The notes: generated from the sequence alone by a model not told the origin. A stretch of DNA of 64,000 nt from Daucus carota subsp. sativus (GCF_001625215.2 NC_030387.2:29349606-29413605), one strand, 5' to 3'. Positions 21,043 to 34,957 are shown, counted from the stretch's first letter. A program made the numbers and translations.

Positions 21043-21448
21043 TCATTAAGTGGCATTGCTTTTTAAACTCTCCAGGGTTTAAACTTTAGAGGATTCATCA
21101 GATTTGTCATCAGATTTATAAATCCAGATGTTGGTTTAATTAGATATGATGCATGCATTCATCATCTATGACTCTCTTAATATATTGGAACTCATTAGTT
21201 TTTGACAGGCACTTCATGAGTTTGGCCGGACTTAAAAGTACTTTTTCACGAGCACTTTGTCTACACCCAGCAGCAACAGTGATCAAATGTGGTTGGGTAC
21301 AATAGAGAAGAGCCACATAATATAATTATGGAAGTTTAATATTCTCTATTGTATTTCATAAAATTAAACTTGAAATTTTGAACATAACAGCCAGTACTGG
21401 CATGGTCTCAGTACTGTTTTTTTGTTCATACTTCACATGCTTAAGAAA
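21043..21448. other. Spacer
   Basis: No gene or clear repeat seen. Confidence 0.4.
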
Positions 21449-22419
21449 GAGACCAAAAAACCCAGCTAACTTCTCATTTTTTTGTCAAAAAACTTTTAAA
21501 CTTTTTTTTCACTTATAACCCCAATAAATTTTACTAAACCTTTGAAAAAAAACTAACTAGAGTTACTTGTAGCTGACGTGGACTAACCATGATCATATTA
21601 TATCTTATGTGGCAAATTGATTACAACTAATCAAAAAATATATAAATAACTAAAAAGTATATCAGCACACAGTTTTAAGATGGGTTGATCAGCATCAGTG
21701 CTACCTTTCCCCTTCTTGTTATAGCAAGCATTGCTCTGGTAATTCACTATGATGCAATTCCATAATTTCCAGACGTTCGCACTAAAAGACATGATTAAAT
21801 ACAAAGGTCTACTCTGATTCTCTATAAATACTATCTCCAGTATGTGTGCATAACTGTTTCAAAATCACATACATGCCTTGCAGATTGCTCGAACATCAAA
21901 GTCACCGAGAAGTTCTAATCATTTCCTTGATTTGACAATTATATAATTGAAATCAACATATTACAATAATCAAATCGATTGAACAAGATCAAAACAAAAC
22001 TAGAAATACTTACCCTGGATGATAAAATATGTGATTAAGTACTAGTCATCTGAAAGGCACCGAGAGACTATAATAAGTGGCTATGACTATCTCAATTTGT
22101 TCGTATGAACGTAACTTTGACAAAGATAATGTAACCCTAAGATATTCAATGGGTTTATGAAATTAGAATATTATAAATTATTAAAGGATAAATTATTATT
22201 ATTATTAATGAATAGGCACGATGTGGCATACACGTGTATAAAAAGATACAAAATCAGGAAAGATATTTGCCAAGTCAGATCGGTAGATTTAACCATGGTT
22301 TATTTTGTATTATTTTATATATTTTAATAAAATTTATTGGGGTTGTTAATGAAAACAGAAGTTTAAAGGTTTTTTGGCAAAAAAATGACAAGTTGATTGG
22401 GTTTTTTGGTTAATAGCTC
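21449..22419. mobile_element. Non-autonomous long-TIR element (Mutator-like)
   Basis: About 971 bp bounded by inverted repeats of roughly 80 bp. The left end reads GAGACCAAAAAACCC, then TTTTTGTCAAAAAACTTTTA and CCCCAATAAATTTTA. The right end is its imperfect complement (GGGTTTTTTGGTTAATAGCTC). Both sides are flanked by TAAGAAA (21442-21448 and 22420-22426), a 7-bp match that may be a worn 8-9 bp target duplication. There is no transposase frame. Confidence 0.75.
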
Positions 22420-22426
22420 TAAGAAA

Positions 22427-23835
22427 AAAGTGTTTCCAACTATGCATGTTGGCCGCATTATACAACACCTGCTCTAATTTGGTACTAATGAACAACACGC
22501 TTGATTTAATTTCAAAAAAAAGTGTTTATTATTTATTTGTGAGAAATTGTTTATAAATAAAATTTAATATTTAGTTTATATTTATGAATAATTCTTCGTA
22601 TTTACAATTTATCGGATTCAAGCACTAATAATATAATCAACCGTAACTTACTTACGTGACTTACGATTTTATTAGCTGGGCTATTTCATGGACTTGATCT
22701 TTGAAACAATGAAACATAATAATTTAATTAATTTATAATTTGGTTATTAATTTTACATTTTGACACGGCCTTTAAAGATCGAAGAGAATTTAGTTGGGAG
22801 AGGCCCAAAAGAAACCGTAAACACCCCCAAAATATTTAATATTTTTGTTGTGGTGTAATATTTTAAGTTTAAGATTATTTATATTAAATTTTTTAACCAA
22901 ATGACATCATTTTTTATTGTAAGTATGAAAATTAAAATTAATTTAGTTTTAGACATTATTCTCTCTCACTCAGTCTCATTTTCTTGCAGTGATGATTGGG
23001 TATTTGCCACCACATATAAAGGTTTTAGAAAGGATAATTTACATCTTTGTTCTTCGTGTATTATTCTATGATTAAGATTATTTATGTTTTATTCTTGAAA
23101 AATATGTAATATAGTTTTTGGCCAATTTATTATATAGTTCTTATATTAGTGACGTGATTTTTTTAGGTATATTGTTAATAGAGACGTTAAACAATACCGA
23201 AAATGGCACCAATATTGTAATATATTTGATGTCGAATACTAATAACATATCATAAAAAAGGTTAAATCTTTGGAAATCTAAGCTACATTTCAATTACGTA
23301 AATGAAAAAAAATGCTAATCGTACCTTCATATAAGATTGTAATAAGAGTTTCCGAAAATGAAAAAAAAATAATAAACTAATATTATTTAGCATCATAATA
23401 TTTCATTACAATTTTTATTATATTATTGCTTCCATATATTGCTTTTATATGAAAAATAGAAAGTTGTATCGGCCACTCAAATCGGGAATTGCAAATTAAA
23501 CTTTTTTTCTTAGCAACTGTATCATATACTTCTTGATATCAAAATCACCTTGGAATTTAATTCATAAAATCATACATGATATTGTTAAAAAAAAAAAACT
23601 ACACGTAATTTATATAAAATCTATAAAATCTAATTTATCCGTGATACTATTAACAATAATTTATATACAACATTAAATTATTCAAGAAACAAATTTTTTA
23701 AAAAATTTAAGCTCGCGGCCGTGGGTACAATCCTAATTTATATAGCTCTAGCAAGATATTTCCCTTGTTCCTTTCATGCATCTACAGAGTCTCCGCTAGA
23801 AACAATAGATTTGAACTATTGTGCTGGTTGCTTAT
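22427..23835. other. AT-rich intergenic DNA
   Basis: No gene, RNA gene or bounded repeat could be supported. Frequent poly-A/T runs. Confidence 0.5.
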
Positions 23836-23843
23836 TTGTAGCC

Positions 23844-24526
23844 TAGGGCTGTAAAATGATCCGGGTGATCCCGGGTACCCCTCTGCTTAATCATATTATT
23901 TTTAGCTTGTCCAGATTTGGATCCGGGATCGTTTTATTCGGATATAAACCGATCCTGCGTATTTGAGATTCGGATCTGAACCGGATATGATCCAGTATCG
24001 TATTTTCTATTTTTTAACCGGGTAGTTTATGATCCATAAAATATGAGCCGGATATGATCCACTAACATCAAATATCATTATTATTTCAGTTGTTCAAATG
24101 ATTATTATTTAGTCTAAGTAAACATAATATTATAAAGTATAATAATTTTAACTTAAAACTTATAGTTTTATGTTGGTATATATCATTTATTAAATATATA
24201 TGAAGATAATAAGAATGATCACATTAAATAAATCATATTTTATGAAAATATAAACTTAAATAAGATATTACAATTTTATAAAATGATGACCATTTACTTG
24301 CAAATATGATGGTGTTAAAATATAATATGTATATGAGTTTGAATCGAATATGAACCGTGGATCATATCCGGGTATAGGTGTGCTCGTATCCGGGATCATA
24401 TATTATACGGGTTTAATTTTTCTGCCAGATTTGGTTCGTTTTCAAAACGGATATGAGACATGTATCATATTTTCGAGCCGGATATGAGCCGAGACACCGG
24501 ATAGCCCGTATCGATTTACAGACCTA
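23844..24526. mobile_element. hAT-type non-autonomous element (683 bp)
   Basis: Starts TAGGGCTGTAAAATGATCC and ends with the inverted partner (CGATTTACAGACCTA). It is flanked by a perfect 8-bp duplication TTGTAGCC (23836-23843 and 24527-24534), the hAT hallmark. Both ends carry many copies of CCGGATATGATCC-like words in both orientations, as expected for subterminal transposase-binding repeats; the centre is plain AT-rich DNA. No coding capacity. Confidence 0.88.
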
Positions 24527-24534
24527 TTGTAGCC

Positions 24535-25354
24535 CAATTTAATGTTGGGGCGAAATTATTCCAGTTTCGAAATTTTTAGACTGATGTAACTTCAAAGAAA
24601 ATTATAATGCAGATTATTCAAGATATTAATAATTTATATGTTATTTAAGTAATATAAAATATATGACCATTAGTTCATATCCAACTTAATATCCCCAATT
24701 TTCCATGAAAAAAATTAATAAAATTTGAATAGGTCATTTTTCTTATAAGACGAAGACACTCTATGCCCATCCGGCCATCCCTCCTCATTCCATACTTAAA
24801 GGCTGTTTGGGTTAATTTAAAAAAAATGACTTCTTGCTTATAATAAAGAAATGGAGTAGAAGTGAGAAATAAATAAGTTAATAAAGTGTTTGGAAAAGAA
24901 GCAGGAGCTGTGAGAGAGAACTTAGCATTCTTAGCTTCGTAAAAGTACTTCTACTTCTTCACACAAACGGGTAAAAAAACAGAAGCAGCCAGAAGCAGCT
25001 TCTGCTTCTTGCAAAAAAACACCACCTTAATATCTTCTTGATATTTTCCGACGGAAATAATCTTAGCCTAACATCTGCATGAGTATTGACTAATGATCAT
25101 TTGAGATTTTTTTTGTTTGCACCTGATTATTGTATTTAATATTCTATACGATTATTTTTATTATTTGACACATATTTAAAATATTTATAAATAATAATTA
25201 TATAATTTATTTTAAAATTTTATAAAATTATATTTTATAATAATCTTAAAATCAAGTATTCCGTCCCAAACGTTTGCTCCGGAATAAACCACCAGAAGCA
25301 ATCACAAGCTAAAAAGGAGGGAGGGGGGCCCGGGCCCGGGGGTGTCAAGGGAGT
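24535..25354. other. Intergenic with possible short MITE
   Basis: No gene. About 24800-25025 has an asymmetric start GGCTGTTTGGGTTAATTT and end AAAAAACACCACC with internal AGAAGCAG/CTGCTTCT words; this could be a small hAT-like MITE but I could not fix its ends. A G/C run (GGGGGGCCCGGGCCCGGGGG) lies at 25323-25342. Confidence 0.4.
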
Positions 25355-25838
25355 CACGGGTTGTAAATCGATCCCAACTATCTAGTATCTCATTTTTTAT
25401 TTTTTATTACAAAGGTGAGTATCCCATCTTATATCCGATTCAAAAATATGATATATATTTTAAATTTGTTTTGGGAACGATTCCAATCCGATACAGATAT
25501 AAGCATGCTCGAATTAAGTTTAAGTCTCGTATTATATTTCATAATATGATCCTATTCGGATACCAGAATATAATCTATGTTTTATATTCGATTAGATATC
25601 ATATACAAATTACATTTGTAAGAAGTTAGGCATCATTTTGTAAATTTTAAATATATTATTTAAATTTAAATCTTCGCAAAATAGAATATATTCACTGTGA
25701 TAATGCATGTTATCTTCATATATAATTAATAAATTATAGTATATACTTGCGTGTAATTATAAATTTTGATTTATAGTTGTTATATTTTTATAATATCATG
25801 TTTATTTAGACTAAATAATAATTATTTTAATATGAGAT

Positions 25839-26273
25839 TTTCTATGGTGTGCCCAAGGGCACACAATAGTCCCTAACTCCAATAAAAATACTCCCTCCGT
25901 TTCAAATTAGATGTCCACTTTCAAAAAATCACACAGTTTAAGAAAAGTGGTTGTTTACAAATTAATTGCATTAAATGATCATAATATGTGGTATGAGATT
26001 GATCTAGGAAATATAAATAAGAGATATGTGATGTAAAAATGACTTTGGATACATGATTTTGTATTGAAAGTTGAAGTGGACAACTAATTTGAAACCAAAT
26101 TTTTTTTTGAAAGTGGACATATAAATTGAAACAGAGGGAGTAGCTCATTTTGATTGGTGTGTGAATAATAAATGTGAATGGCCCTCCTGCATTCACATCA
26201 ACTCCACCAATCAAACTAGCCCATTTGTATAGAATCTAGTGTTTATTGTGTGCCCTTGGCCACACATTAGAAA
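25839..26273. mobile_element. Short palindromic-end MITE, host of a Stowaway insertion
   Basis: Ends are TTTCTATGGTGTGCCCAAGG followed by GCACACAATAG, matched by the inverted copy CTATTGTGTGCCC-like sequence ending CACACATTAGAAA. Without the nested Stowaway the element is only about 185 bp. Target duplication not clear. Family unassigned. Confidence 0.65.
25891..26140. mobile_element. Stowaway MITE nested inside another MITE
   Basis: 250 bp. Begins CTCCCTCCGTTTCAAATTAG and ends with the complement (TTGAAACAGAGGGAG). Flanked on both sides by TA (25889-25890, 26141-26142). The inverted repeat is about 40 bp (GTCCACTTTCAAAAAA and its partner). Confidence 0.85.
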
Positions 26274-27431
26274 GACCGTTTTAATATTGAAATAAAAATA
26301 ATATTTGATGTTAATAAATTATATATGACTCATATTCGATGGATCATAAACTATCCGGTTAGAATATATAAAATATAACATACAATACACTTAACTCATA
26401 CAATTTAGATTCGGTTTCCAAATATCTAGAATCGATATATATGATAATAAAATGATCATGAATCCAAATCTTGATGATCCGATAGTAGTATGATCTGAAT
26501 CATTTTGTAGCCATACGCCCTACCGGTAACCACAGTTTTTGAGTACGCCCTCACTTGCTTCCCATCATCTCGCCTTATTGCTACTTTGTCTCCTTCTAAA
26601 ATCATACACCAATCACGAAAAGGAAATAGACTACTTAATTACTCCCCCAAATTCTAGCCTGCTAGTGCTAGACCCACAAGAATCTTTCCATATCATTTGG
26701 AATTTATCCTCTCTAGATTGAATTAGGTGATTTAATCAAAAACTAGCGTAGAAGCCCGTGCAAGCCACGGGCCTGTATATATATATCGATATTAGTTTCT
26801 TATATGAAATATGTGTATACTTTTAAATCATTTTATAATTATTAGAACAACGGAGAATAATATTTTGTTATTTCAACTGTATCTTTTATATGTATTATAA
26901 TTATAATTATAATATTTCACTTAGTGTTTATAAATAAATTTTTTAAAAATAAAAGTTAGTTTAAAACCACTATTATATTGTGGACCCGAATATCATGAAT
27001 GTTCTACAAACAGAAATATTTTGTATAACAATATATTTTGTGATCTTTTATTTAAAAGACATATATCTATAAAGTATCAAATACAAAGTGATTTTCATAA
27101 AACTTAAACCGACGTAAAAAAAAGCTAGCTAATCGACTAAAAAGGTCATGATCAATTCAGGCATAACAATTAACAAAATTAAATTGAACATATATGTATA
27201 TCATAATTTGACCTTAATATCTAATCAAAATAACATATCTACCCGATGTATTAATCATAACTTATTTTGAAATTTTCTTCTTTTTGAATAAAAATTTGAA
27301 CATTAAAATTTTATTTAGGAAAAAAACTGTTAAAATAAAATATGAAGTTATATTTTATAGGAGTTTTAAAATATGGTTCAAACTCTTCCCCCAAAATGCT
27401 CACAATCGAAAGGGACGGAGGGAGTATCAGT

Positions 27432-27851
<420 letters not shown>

Positions 27852-28974
27852 CTATATGCAGAAAGAAAAATGTGAAGCCGCACACATTTGAATGTAATTT
27901 ATTGTAAAGAAATGATAGACTACATTCCATCGAACTCGGTTTTAAACAAAATCATACTCTTTCAAATGTATTCGATAAATTTAACCACCAATCTTGTCTC
28001 TCTAACTCTAAACAACCAAACTTGACTAACTAAACAAAAATTCATCCGACTCCGTCTATTTATGATCCCAGACATGTAGTTTATCCACGTAACACTTTCA
28101 CTTTTGAAAAAAGTAATGTATGATCTTTCAAAAATATATGTGTGCCAGGCTCCATGTTACCAAACCTGCATCATGAACAACCACAGAGCTGACTATTCAA
28201 GTACCTTGTAACAAAAAAAATTAAGAAAGTAATAACCACTCTGTATTTCTAATGAAATTAAATGTGAAGTATCCTGTACTTATTTCTGCGCTCCAACTGG
28301 AAAACAGAAATTGTATGAAAAGTAGTCTACTATTTCATTCTGACTAAATTTATTTATGACCTTGGCCAGTAAAACTAAGTTCAATAGCTTTTCTTAAGAA
28401 ACAATCAAAGGACATTCCCAAAGCAAGTATGTAAAAGTCACCATCAAGGATATCCCTCTTCCCTTAACAACAGGAGATCGAGGATTTAAACCTCAGCGGT
28501 GCACCGTGTGTGAGTATCTAAATTACTGTAGTTGACCATAACGAAAAATAAACCAGAAGTAAGAGAGAAGAAAATAACATAGAGCAACACTCTATTCGGG
28601 TGAATTATTTGCTTATATTAATTGTAGCACTGCATATTAAAATCCACATCAAGAGAAGAGGTTACAAAGGCACAAAGGCTGAAGAATTGATATGAATTTG
28701 TTCAGATTTTCACAGATATAAAAACGCAGTTTCTTGTCAAAAGCTTGCGTATTAATAAATGAAACTTCTCCTGCTACGTCCAACATACATAAAGGAATAA
28801 ACGGGTTTTACCTACTCACCATACACTGTTAGAGTTCGTTGATAGCATATAACAACGTTAAATTTTTATATTCATCTCAGTCCAAAACCAGACCCTTAAA
28901 TCATACAAATGTTTCCATAAAAGCATAAAGTTAGCTTCTTACACTGTATATTGGACGGAATTCTGAGCAGACTT

Positions 28975-30712
28975 ATCAACTCTGCTCCTCATTCGAGTTG
29001 ACTGCATTAGTTGCATTTTCAGGATGCCTCTCGTTGTCATAAATAATATGCTCATATACCTGCATATAAATTAGGCCAGAAAGAAACAATGAGAATGCTA
29101 ATGAGAAGCTCATAATAACACAAAAGAGATACCCAAATTTCTCTGTTTCTGCAAGCCAGTATCAAAATATGTATCTAAATTTGATAGGACGGGTTGGTTC
29201 AATGTATCAAGTGCTACACTCAAAATTTCCTGATGCTAGAAAACAGAAAATTCAAATGTCCAGTCATGAATTTCAAGGGAACATGATGCAGCTTATATGA
29301 GCATTACTTAAAACTCTTTTGCATCGCATCCAAACTATTAAGAATAAACGAAAGAATTAATATCATAAATAATCTTTTACCAGCTAGGGAATCCCATGTT
29401 CTGCAGGCTCCAGCAATAATCTCTAGCTCATCCTGAGTGAAAACTTTTCCAGTCGGGTTGTGAGGACTGTGAAACTTTGCATAAGCAAATCAATTAATAT
29501 TAATTATACAAGCGATGTACAATGAAATCTTCTGACTAATGTTATTAGTTTTAAAACGAACAGTATCCATAACACTCGAGTAAATTACTGACCAAGTCTT
29601 ATTGCAAAATTGTATCTAATTATGGAAACTACTGCATTAGTCTGATACTACTTATAATTGAAGTGCAGTCCCATGAAAGAAATTTCCTAGAAATATTTCT
29701 CAGATGATCTTATATATATAGCAGTTCCATAGTCTATGAGAAAACAAATCATAATTCAAAGTCTGAATGAAATTACAGATTCATTTGCACCTTAATATGT
29801 AAATATCATTTGATCTGCACAATGGATAAATTGGAGTACAAAGTGGCACAAAATACATTGATCGGGTTATAGAAAAACTAAAGGAATTTTAAATAATTAA
29901 AGTGTACTATGTCATCCACATCCTTAACTTCGTTAAAAATCCTTCAGATTACGAAGTGTCAGCCTGTTCTGATACCCATGCTTACATTTTTGGTTTTCAA
30001 CACATTTTAGTTACAGTCTTGCAGACAATAATATCCGATCGACTGCTTGGAAATTGAATTTTCTAAAATTGTTTTTCTGATAGAAACAAGGCAGTTGCTA
30101 TACTGAGCTATTTAACAGTTTCCTATAAATAATCTGTCTCAACTTAAGATACTCTTTAAGCATACAAGAGAAGTATTCAATCTACAATTCCCCCACAGGC
30201 AACATCAGCAGGGGATGGGGAAACATAACATTGCCCTTCTTTCTACATTTTCCAAGGTCCGAACCTTGGGGATAACAAGTAGACACTTGACCATACTATC
30301 GAATTTCCTCTATTGTCTATGTTTCTTGTCAACGATAACCTAATACTGCAAAGTAATACATGCCTCTTGAGTACTCATTTACAAGTAGACAAACCACGAC
30401 TTTATGAGCATTTGGCGATCCACATACACAGTCAGTTCAAATAATTAGTCTCGAAGCCTCATACACAACTAACTTCGTGTACCAGATGATTAATTGTTGT
30501 TCTTTGCAATATTGTTGTTCTTTATCACTCATTACTATGCAAACGCATACAGTTATCTTTTATGCTTTACTCGAGACTTCCAATACACAGAATTACAAAG
30601 ATACAAATTATGCATACCTGTTCAATACTACAGCTTTTGTCTTGGAAGTAAAAGACTTCATGAGTTTGTCTGCGTCTACCGTCCAGCAAGGTGGCTCAAG
30701 GGAGACATAGAC
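28975..30712 (-). pseudogene. Class I/II PLP aminotransferase fragment (three exons)
   Basis: Exon 30712-30618 reads VYVSLEPPCWTVDADKLMKS then FTSKTKAVVLN. Exon 29466-29381 reads SPHNPTGKVFTQDELEIIAG then ACRTWDSLAG. Exon 29060 to about 28985 reads VYEHIIYDNERHPEN. The first junction splices cleanly (AAC AG|T CCT gives N-S-P), with GT and AG sites intact. This is the kynurenine/glutamine-transaminase-like family (N/SPHNPTGK motif; EVYEH). The second junction is out of frame unless an unseen micro-exon supplies the expected TDE residues. The N-terminus and the PLP-lysine region are absent. A non-functional capture. Confidence 0.8.
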
Positions 30713-31615
30713 CTACAAGGTATTGAGCAAAATATTAAAAATCTCAGTCTTCAGTTTTCTTGTTGCAAACCAAAAATGAAATTGCCTACACCAAGGATAC
30801 AGGACCAAGTGAAAACAATTACATTCCCATGATTCCTCTATACCATGTGCCTAGAAATTTTACTTCTTACAGTTGGCCCAACTTATAAGTATCTGTTGTC
30901 ACAAAGACAATTATCTACAAACGCTTGAATCTTGATCAATAGCATACAATTTACTTTACAGTTCCAATGGCAGGTTAAAACAAACCACAAACAAAATTGA
31001 CGAAAATAACTGGAACTAATAGACCGAACAACAGCATATAAATTTCCCAGAGTGAAATTAACAATATGCATCAAAATTATATACTGATTGACTCAATCAC
31101 AAATGACACACAACACACAGAACAGGTGAAAAATTTAGAGAGGCATATTATAATCAGACATCTCGAAAGAATAGTAAGTACAATAAAATTACCTTTGCCA
31201 CAATCGCATATCCTGCAATCCAATTCTCTTTACTAACACAACAACCCTAGAGAACGGAATGTTTTAACTATAATTAGAAGGACGAAAAACACCGCCGAAG
31301 GCTGACTATAGATGTATATGCCTTGTTCACAATCTAAATTGACCAATGATTTCCAGGACTCTTAGAAATCGATGCAGGGTAAACACATCTTACGAGTTAA
31401 CAGCTAAACTACAAGCAAGAGGGCAATTTTTGAGAGCCAAGACATAAAGCAGACGGACAGTAGAAACTGGCGGGGAAAACAAAGAGGCCATGGCATTACA
31501 GAAATTGGGTGAAAATTAAGGGTATACAAGTAATTTCACGGGCATTTTCTTTGCTCTTTTTGCCCCTAGTCCCCTTTTAATATATAGAAGTAGATACGAA
31601 TCACTTTAAATAGAA

Positions 31616-32962
31616 CTAGTTGAGAAACCGCGCGTTGCGGCGGCCTATAAAAATTATATTAATAATTCAATATTAATATTTGTAGAATAAAATAATTTTA
31701 TGCCTGTCTATAAAAGGTATATTAATGTTTCAAAGTTAATAATTGTAGGATAAAATAAATTTATATTATAAAAATCTTGATGTGATACCAATACTAATAT
31801 ATAAAATTGTAAAATTGGACTATAATTCATGGTGAAAAAATGAAAATAAATTTATACACGTAATTAACAATTTAAAGCATGACAAATCTTAATTTTATTT
31901 GTTTTTTTTCAAAATAATCATGTTCTTACATTGTCACCTTCCTCCAATTTTTTTGGATTGATTGTGCACAAAAACATCTAACTTAAATATAACTACCCTT
32001 TTAAAAGTTGCTTGAACGGAGCAAACGGATAATGCATAAATAATTTTTTCATGTATACAAAGTAAATAATATAAAAATTAACAATAATAAACATGTCCGA
32101 TGAACAAAACAAATATTATAAAAGAATAACCAACAAACATACATCACTAATAGTTAATGTATTGACATCAACCATCAATATCATGTCAAGACTATATTTT
32201 TTTCCCATGTTTGTATTTGTCGACTCCAATATAACGGTCTATAACTACATTTGCTTGCAACAACCTTTACTGTATAAACCGTCTTCATTTATCGTTGTAG
32301 AAGAACGACAACTCCGAGTTAGAAATCGAGCAAGAGAATAGTATTTCTAATTTTTGATATTTTTCATCCAAAAATTTCAGAAAATTAGAAAAATAGAACG
32401 GAACGATGTGAGAGGCGCCACCTACACGCCCCTCGCTTCTCCTTTAAAAATCTCCCCTCGCTTCTCATTTAAAAATCTGAGTAAAAGAACTATCAGGCAG
32501 ATTTGTGGTATTGAGAGAGAAGGTTGTGTTTAGATGATCCAAAACCCTACTATCGATACGGGTATTTATAGTTGCAGAGAGACTTGTTTGCTACTCTTTT
32601 CCATAATTAAATAATCTGAACAAAATCAGATTAAAATTTTCAAGCTACTATATTCCATAAATAATCTGTCTTTCCCATAATTAAATAATCTGAAATAAAA
32701 TCAGATTAAAACTTTCAAGCTAATATATTCTATAAATAATCTGAAACAAAATCAGATTCTGAAACTTACTTCTAATATATCCGAAACTAAAAAAGGTAAT
32801 TCTAATTTTTGATATTTTTCATCCAAAAATTCCAGAAAATTAGAAAAATAGAACGGAGTGATGTTTCATCCAAAAATTCCAGAAAATTAGAAAAATAGAA
32901 CGGAGTGATGTGAGAGGCGCCACTTACACGCCCCTCGCTTCTCCTTTATATAAGTATATTGA
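31616..32962 (-). mobile_element. Helitron, family A, minus-strand copy (1.35 kb)
   Basis: On the minus strand it starts TCAATATACTTATATAAAGG then GAGAAGCGAGGGGCGTGTA, and ends GCCGCAACGCGCGGTTTCTC then AACTAG at 31616, with host A before and T after. The 37124-38238 element shares both ends. The interior carries repeated ATAATCTGAAA/CAAAATCAGATT segments (32610-32790) and a second decayed 5'-like stretch at about 32400-32450. No coding region. Its 3' end lies only 21 bp from the 5' end of the neighbouring Helitron. Confidence 0.78.
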
Positions 32963-33541
32963 TTGGCACATACGTGTCTTTTAACGGTTTAAATAAATAT
33001 GCATATTCCGATGAAGTACTATACTGAAACTTTTTTCGAATGACGTGACAAGTAAGTTATTGATTTTAATTAAATAATTTACGTTGCATAGAGTCTCGTA
33101 CGTTATTATTGATGTTAGTGGAACTAATCAAATATTACAATTTAGAATTCGATAAAAAAAAATTGGGGATAATTTTTTGGATAACTATCATTTTTCATTC
33201 ATATTTGGATTGTATATGTCAATAAAAGATCTTTATTTTTTTAGAGAATAAGAGGTCCTCTTAATTACTTGAAACTGCTTGTAATTTCTTCGTAAGCAGA
33301 TTTATGATATATATTTCAATTTTTATTTTTTTAAGATGAAAAAGGTTTTCTTATAATAAGAATATCACTATTTTTCTCATAATAATTGTAACCATGGAAA
33401 GATCTTGGGATGACATGGACAGGTATCTGATGATGTGTAAAAGTGATATTGCTGACTCAGGTCCAGGACCCGAGGTGGATAAGAATGGATTACAGGAACT
33501 TATTATAGTCTCATATTGCTATTATTGTTGCCCAGAAATGT
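32963..33541. other. AT-rich spacer
   Basis: No gene or bounded repeat recognised. Confidence 0.4.
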
Positions 33542-33543
33542 TA

Positions 33544-33855
33544 CTCCCTCCGTCCCAGTCATTTGTATACAAATGGCTGGGATACGGAGACCAAGAAATT
33601 GTGTAAAAAATAAGTAAAGTTAGATGAAAAATAGGTATAATGGTGAGACCCATTTATATTTAATAATAGATTTAAGATAATAGAGGAAAGCAGTGGGTGT
33701 AATAGTGTTTATATTATTATAGAATGAAGATAGTGGAGGAAAGTAGTGGGTGCAATGATGTTTTATATTATAAAATTTTACTACTTTTGGAATGTATACA
33801 ATTGATGGGACGTCTCAAAAAGGAAACCGTATACAATTCATTGGGACGGAGGGAG
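33544..33855. mobile_element. Stowaway-like MITE
   Basis: 312 bp. Starts CTCCCTCCGTCCCA and ends TGGGACGGAGGGAG, flanked by TA at 33542-33543 and 33856-33857. Subterminal TTGTATAC/GTATACAA words recur; near the right end a second inner copy of the terminus (GTATACAATTGATGGGACG) is present. Confidence 0.85.
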
Positions 33856-33857
33856 TA

Positions 33858-34734
33858 TTACTTTTCTTATCCTGTAAATAAATTAAATCCAACCTTAATT
33901 CATATCTGACCTTGTTTATTTGGGTATGAATATATTTTGTTTCTTAGTGCATCTTTAATTGAATAAACTTTTGGGAAAAGGTAAATAAGATATAATTTGA
34001 ATAAAAACTATAAATAATACATAGAGGAGAGTGCACTTTGTATGTATGTACTTTGGGCTTCATGTTACTTGTAATACTGGAATTCAAAAATTTACACATG
34101 GAATGCTGCTCTTCAAGATTTCTTTTAATATATGTACTTTTTTCAAGGTTGCTAACGGTGTGAGATTAAAATACAAATAGACAGGGTCTCGTTTAAATAT
34201 GTATATATCTTAATTATAAAATTTAATATCAAATATTTAATTAAATAGCAATTTAAAAAAACAATAAAATTTCATTAATAACAATTTAAAAATGGTAGAT
34301 CTAATTAAATAAATGTATTTTTTAGTCACTACAAAACAATAATATAAATATTTTACTATATTTTTTGTTGTCATAAATAAATAAAAAATAATTTAAAAAT
34401 GTATGATTGATCTTACCCAAACTAATAATAATAAAAGTCTTGCATGCACATAAATCATGAAACTAAAAATATCTGTCTACCTGCCATGTTATTTGATATT
34501 AAATTTGATATTAAAAAATTGAGATAAAATCTGTGATACGTAATGTTACTATTTTGTAAATCTTCCATGTTCCATTTTGTAGCATGTATTGCTGGATACT
34601 AGTTTCTTAGCAAAACTATTCAAAAAATATTTTTAATACAACAATTCAGTTTTTTCAAAAATGAACTAAAACAAACACTTCGCGTCAGGTTTGAGTTCCC
34701 ATTATGTTACATATAGGCCCTTTCCACAATTAGC
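33858..34734. other. AT-rich intergenic DNA
   Basis: No gene, RNA gene or bounded element was recognised. Confidence 0.4.
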
Positions 34735-34860
34735 GGTTAGCGGATTGAATAAAATGTTTTGACTAATTGATTGAAGTATATGTTTTGACTAGCGGGTGGT
34801 TAGCGGATTGAATAAAATGTTTTGACTAACTGATTGAAATATATGTTTTGACCAGCGGAT
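34735..34860. repeat. 63-bp tandem repeat (2 copies)
   Basis: Unit GGTTAGCGGATTGAATAAAA then TGTTTTGACTAA and on, at 34735-34797 and 34798-34860. Similar words (TTTCAATCCGC) occur inverted near 36020, on the other side of the Mutator-like insertion, so the repeats may belong to an older element that was split. Confidence 0.75.
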
Positions 34861-34957
34861 TGAATTAACGATTTTTTGTAAAATTGTTTGGTAAATAGCA
34901 GTTTGATTAGCTTTTTATGACACATATCAAATCCTTTAACCTAAAAACTCCTTAAAG

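Larger units (their letters stand above)
25355..26513. mobile_element. Decayed hAT-type element interrupted by nested MITEs
   Basis: The left edge GGGTTGTAAATCGATCCC and right edge GATTCATTTTGTAGCC-like sequence (CTGAATCATTTTGTAGCCAT) resemble the termini of the 23844-24526 hAT element, and the interior has related GATCC/GGATC words. No target duplication was found, so the exact ends are uncertain. The central 430 bp is a later insertion. Confidence 0.4.

Noticed and set aside
26539..26721. Small 60-codon plus-strand protein
   Set aside because: No recognisable motif, no splice or promoter context, and it lies between transposon remnants.
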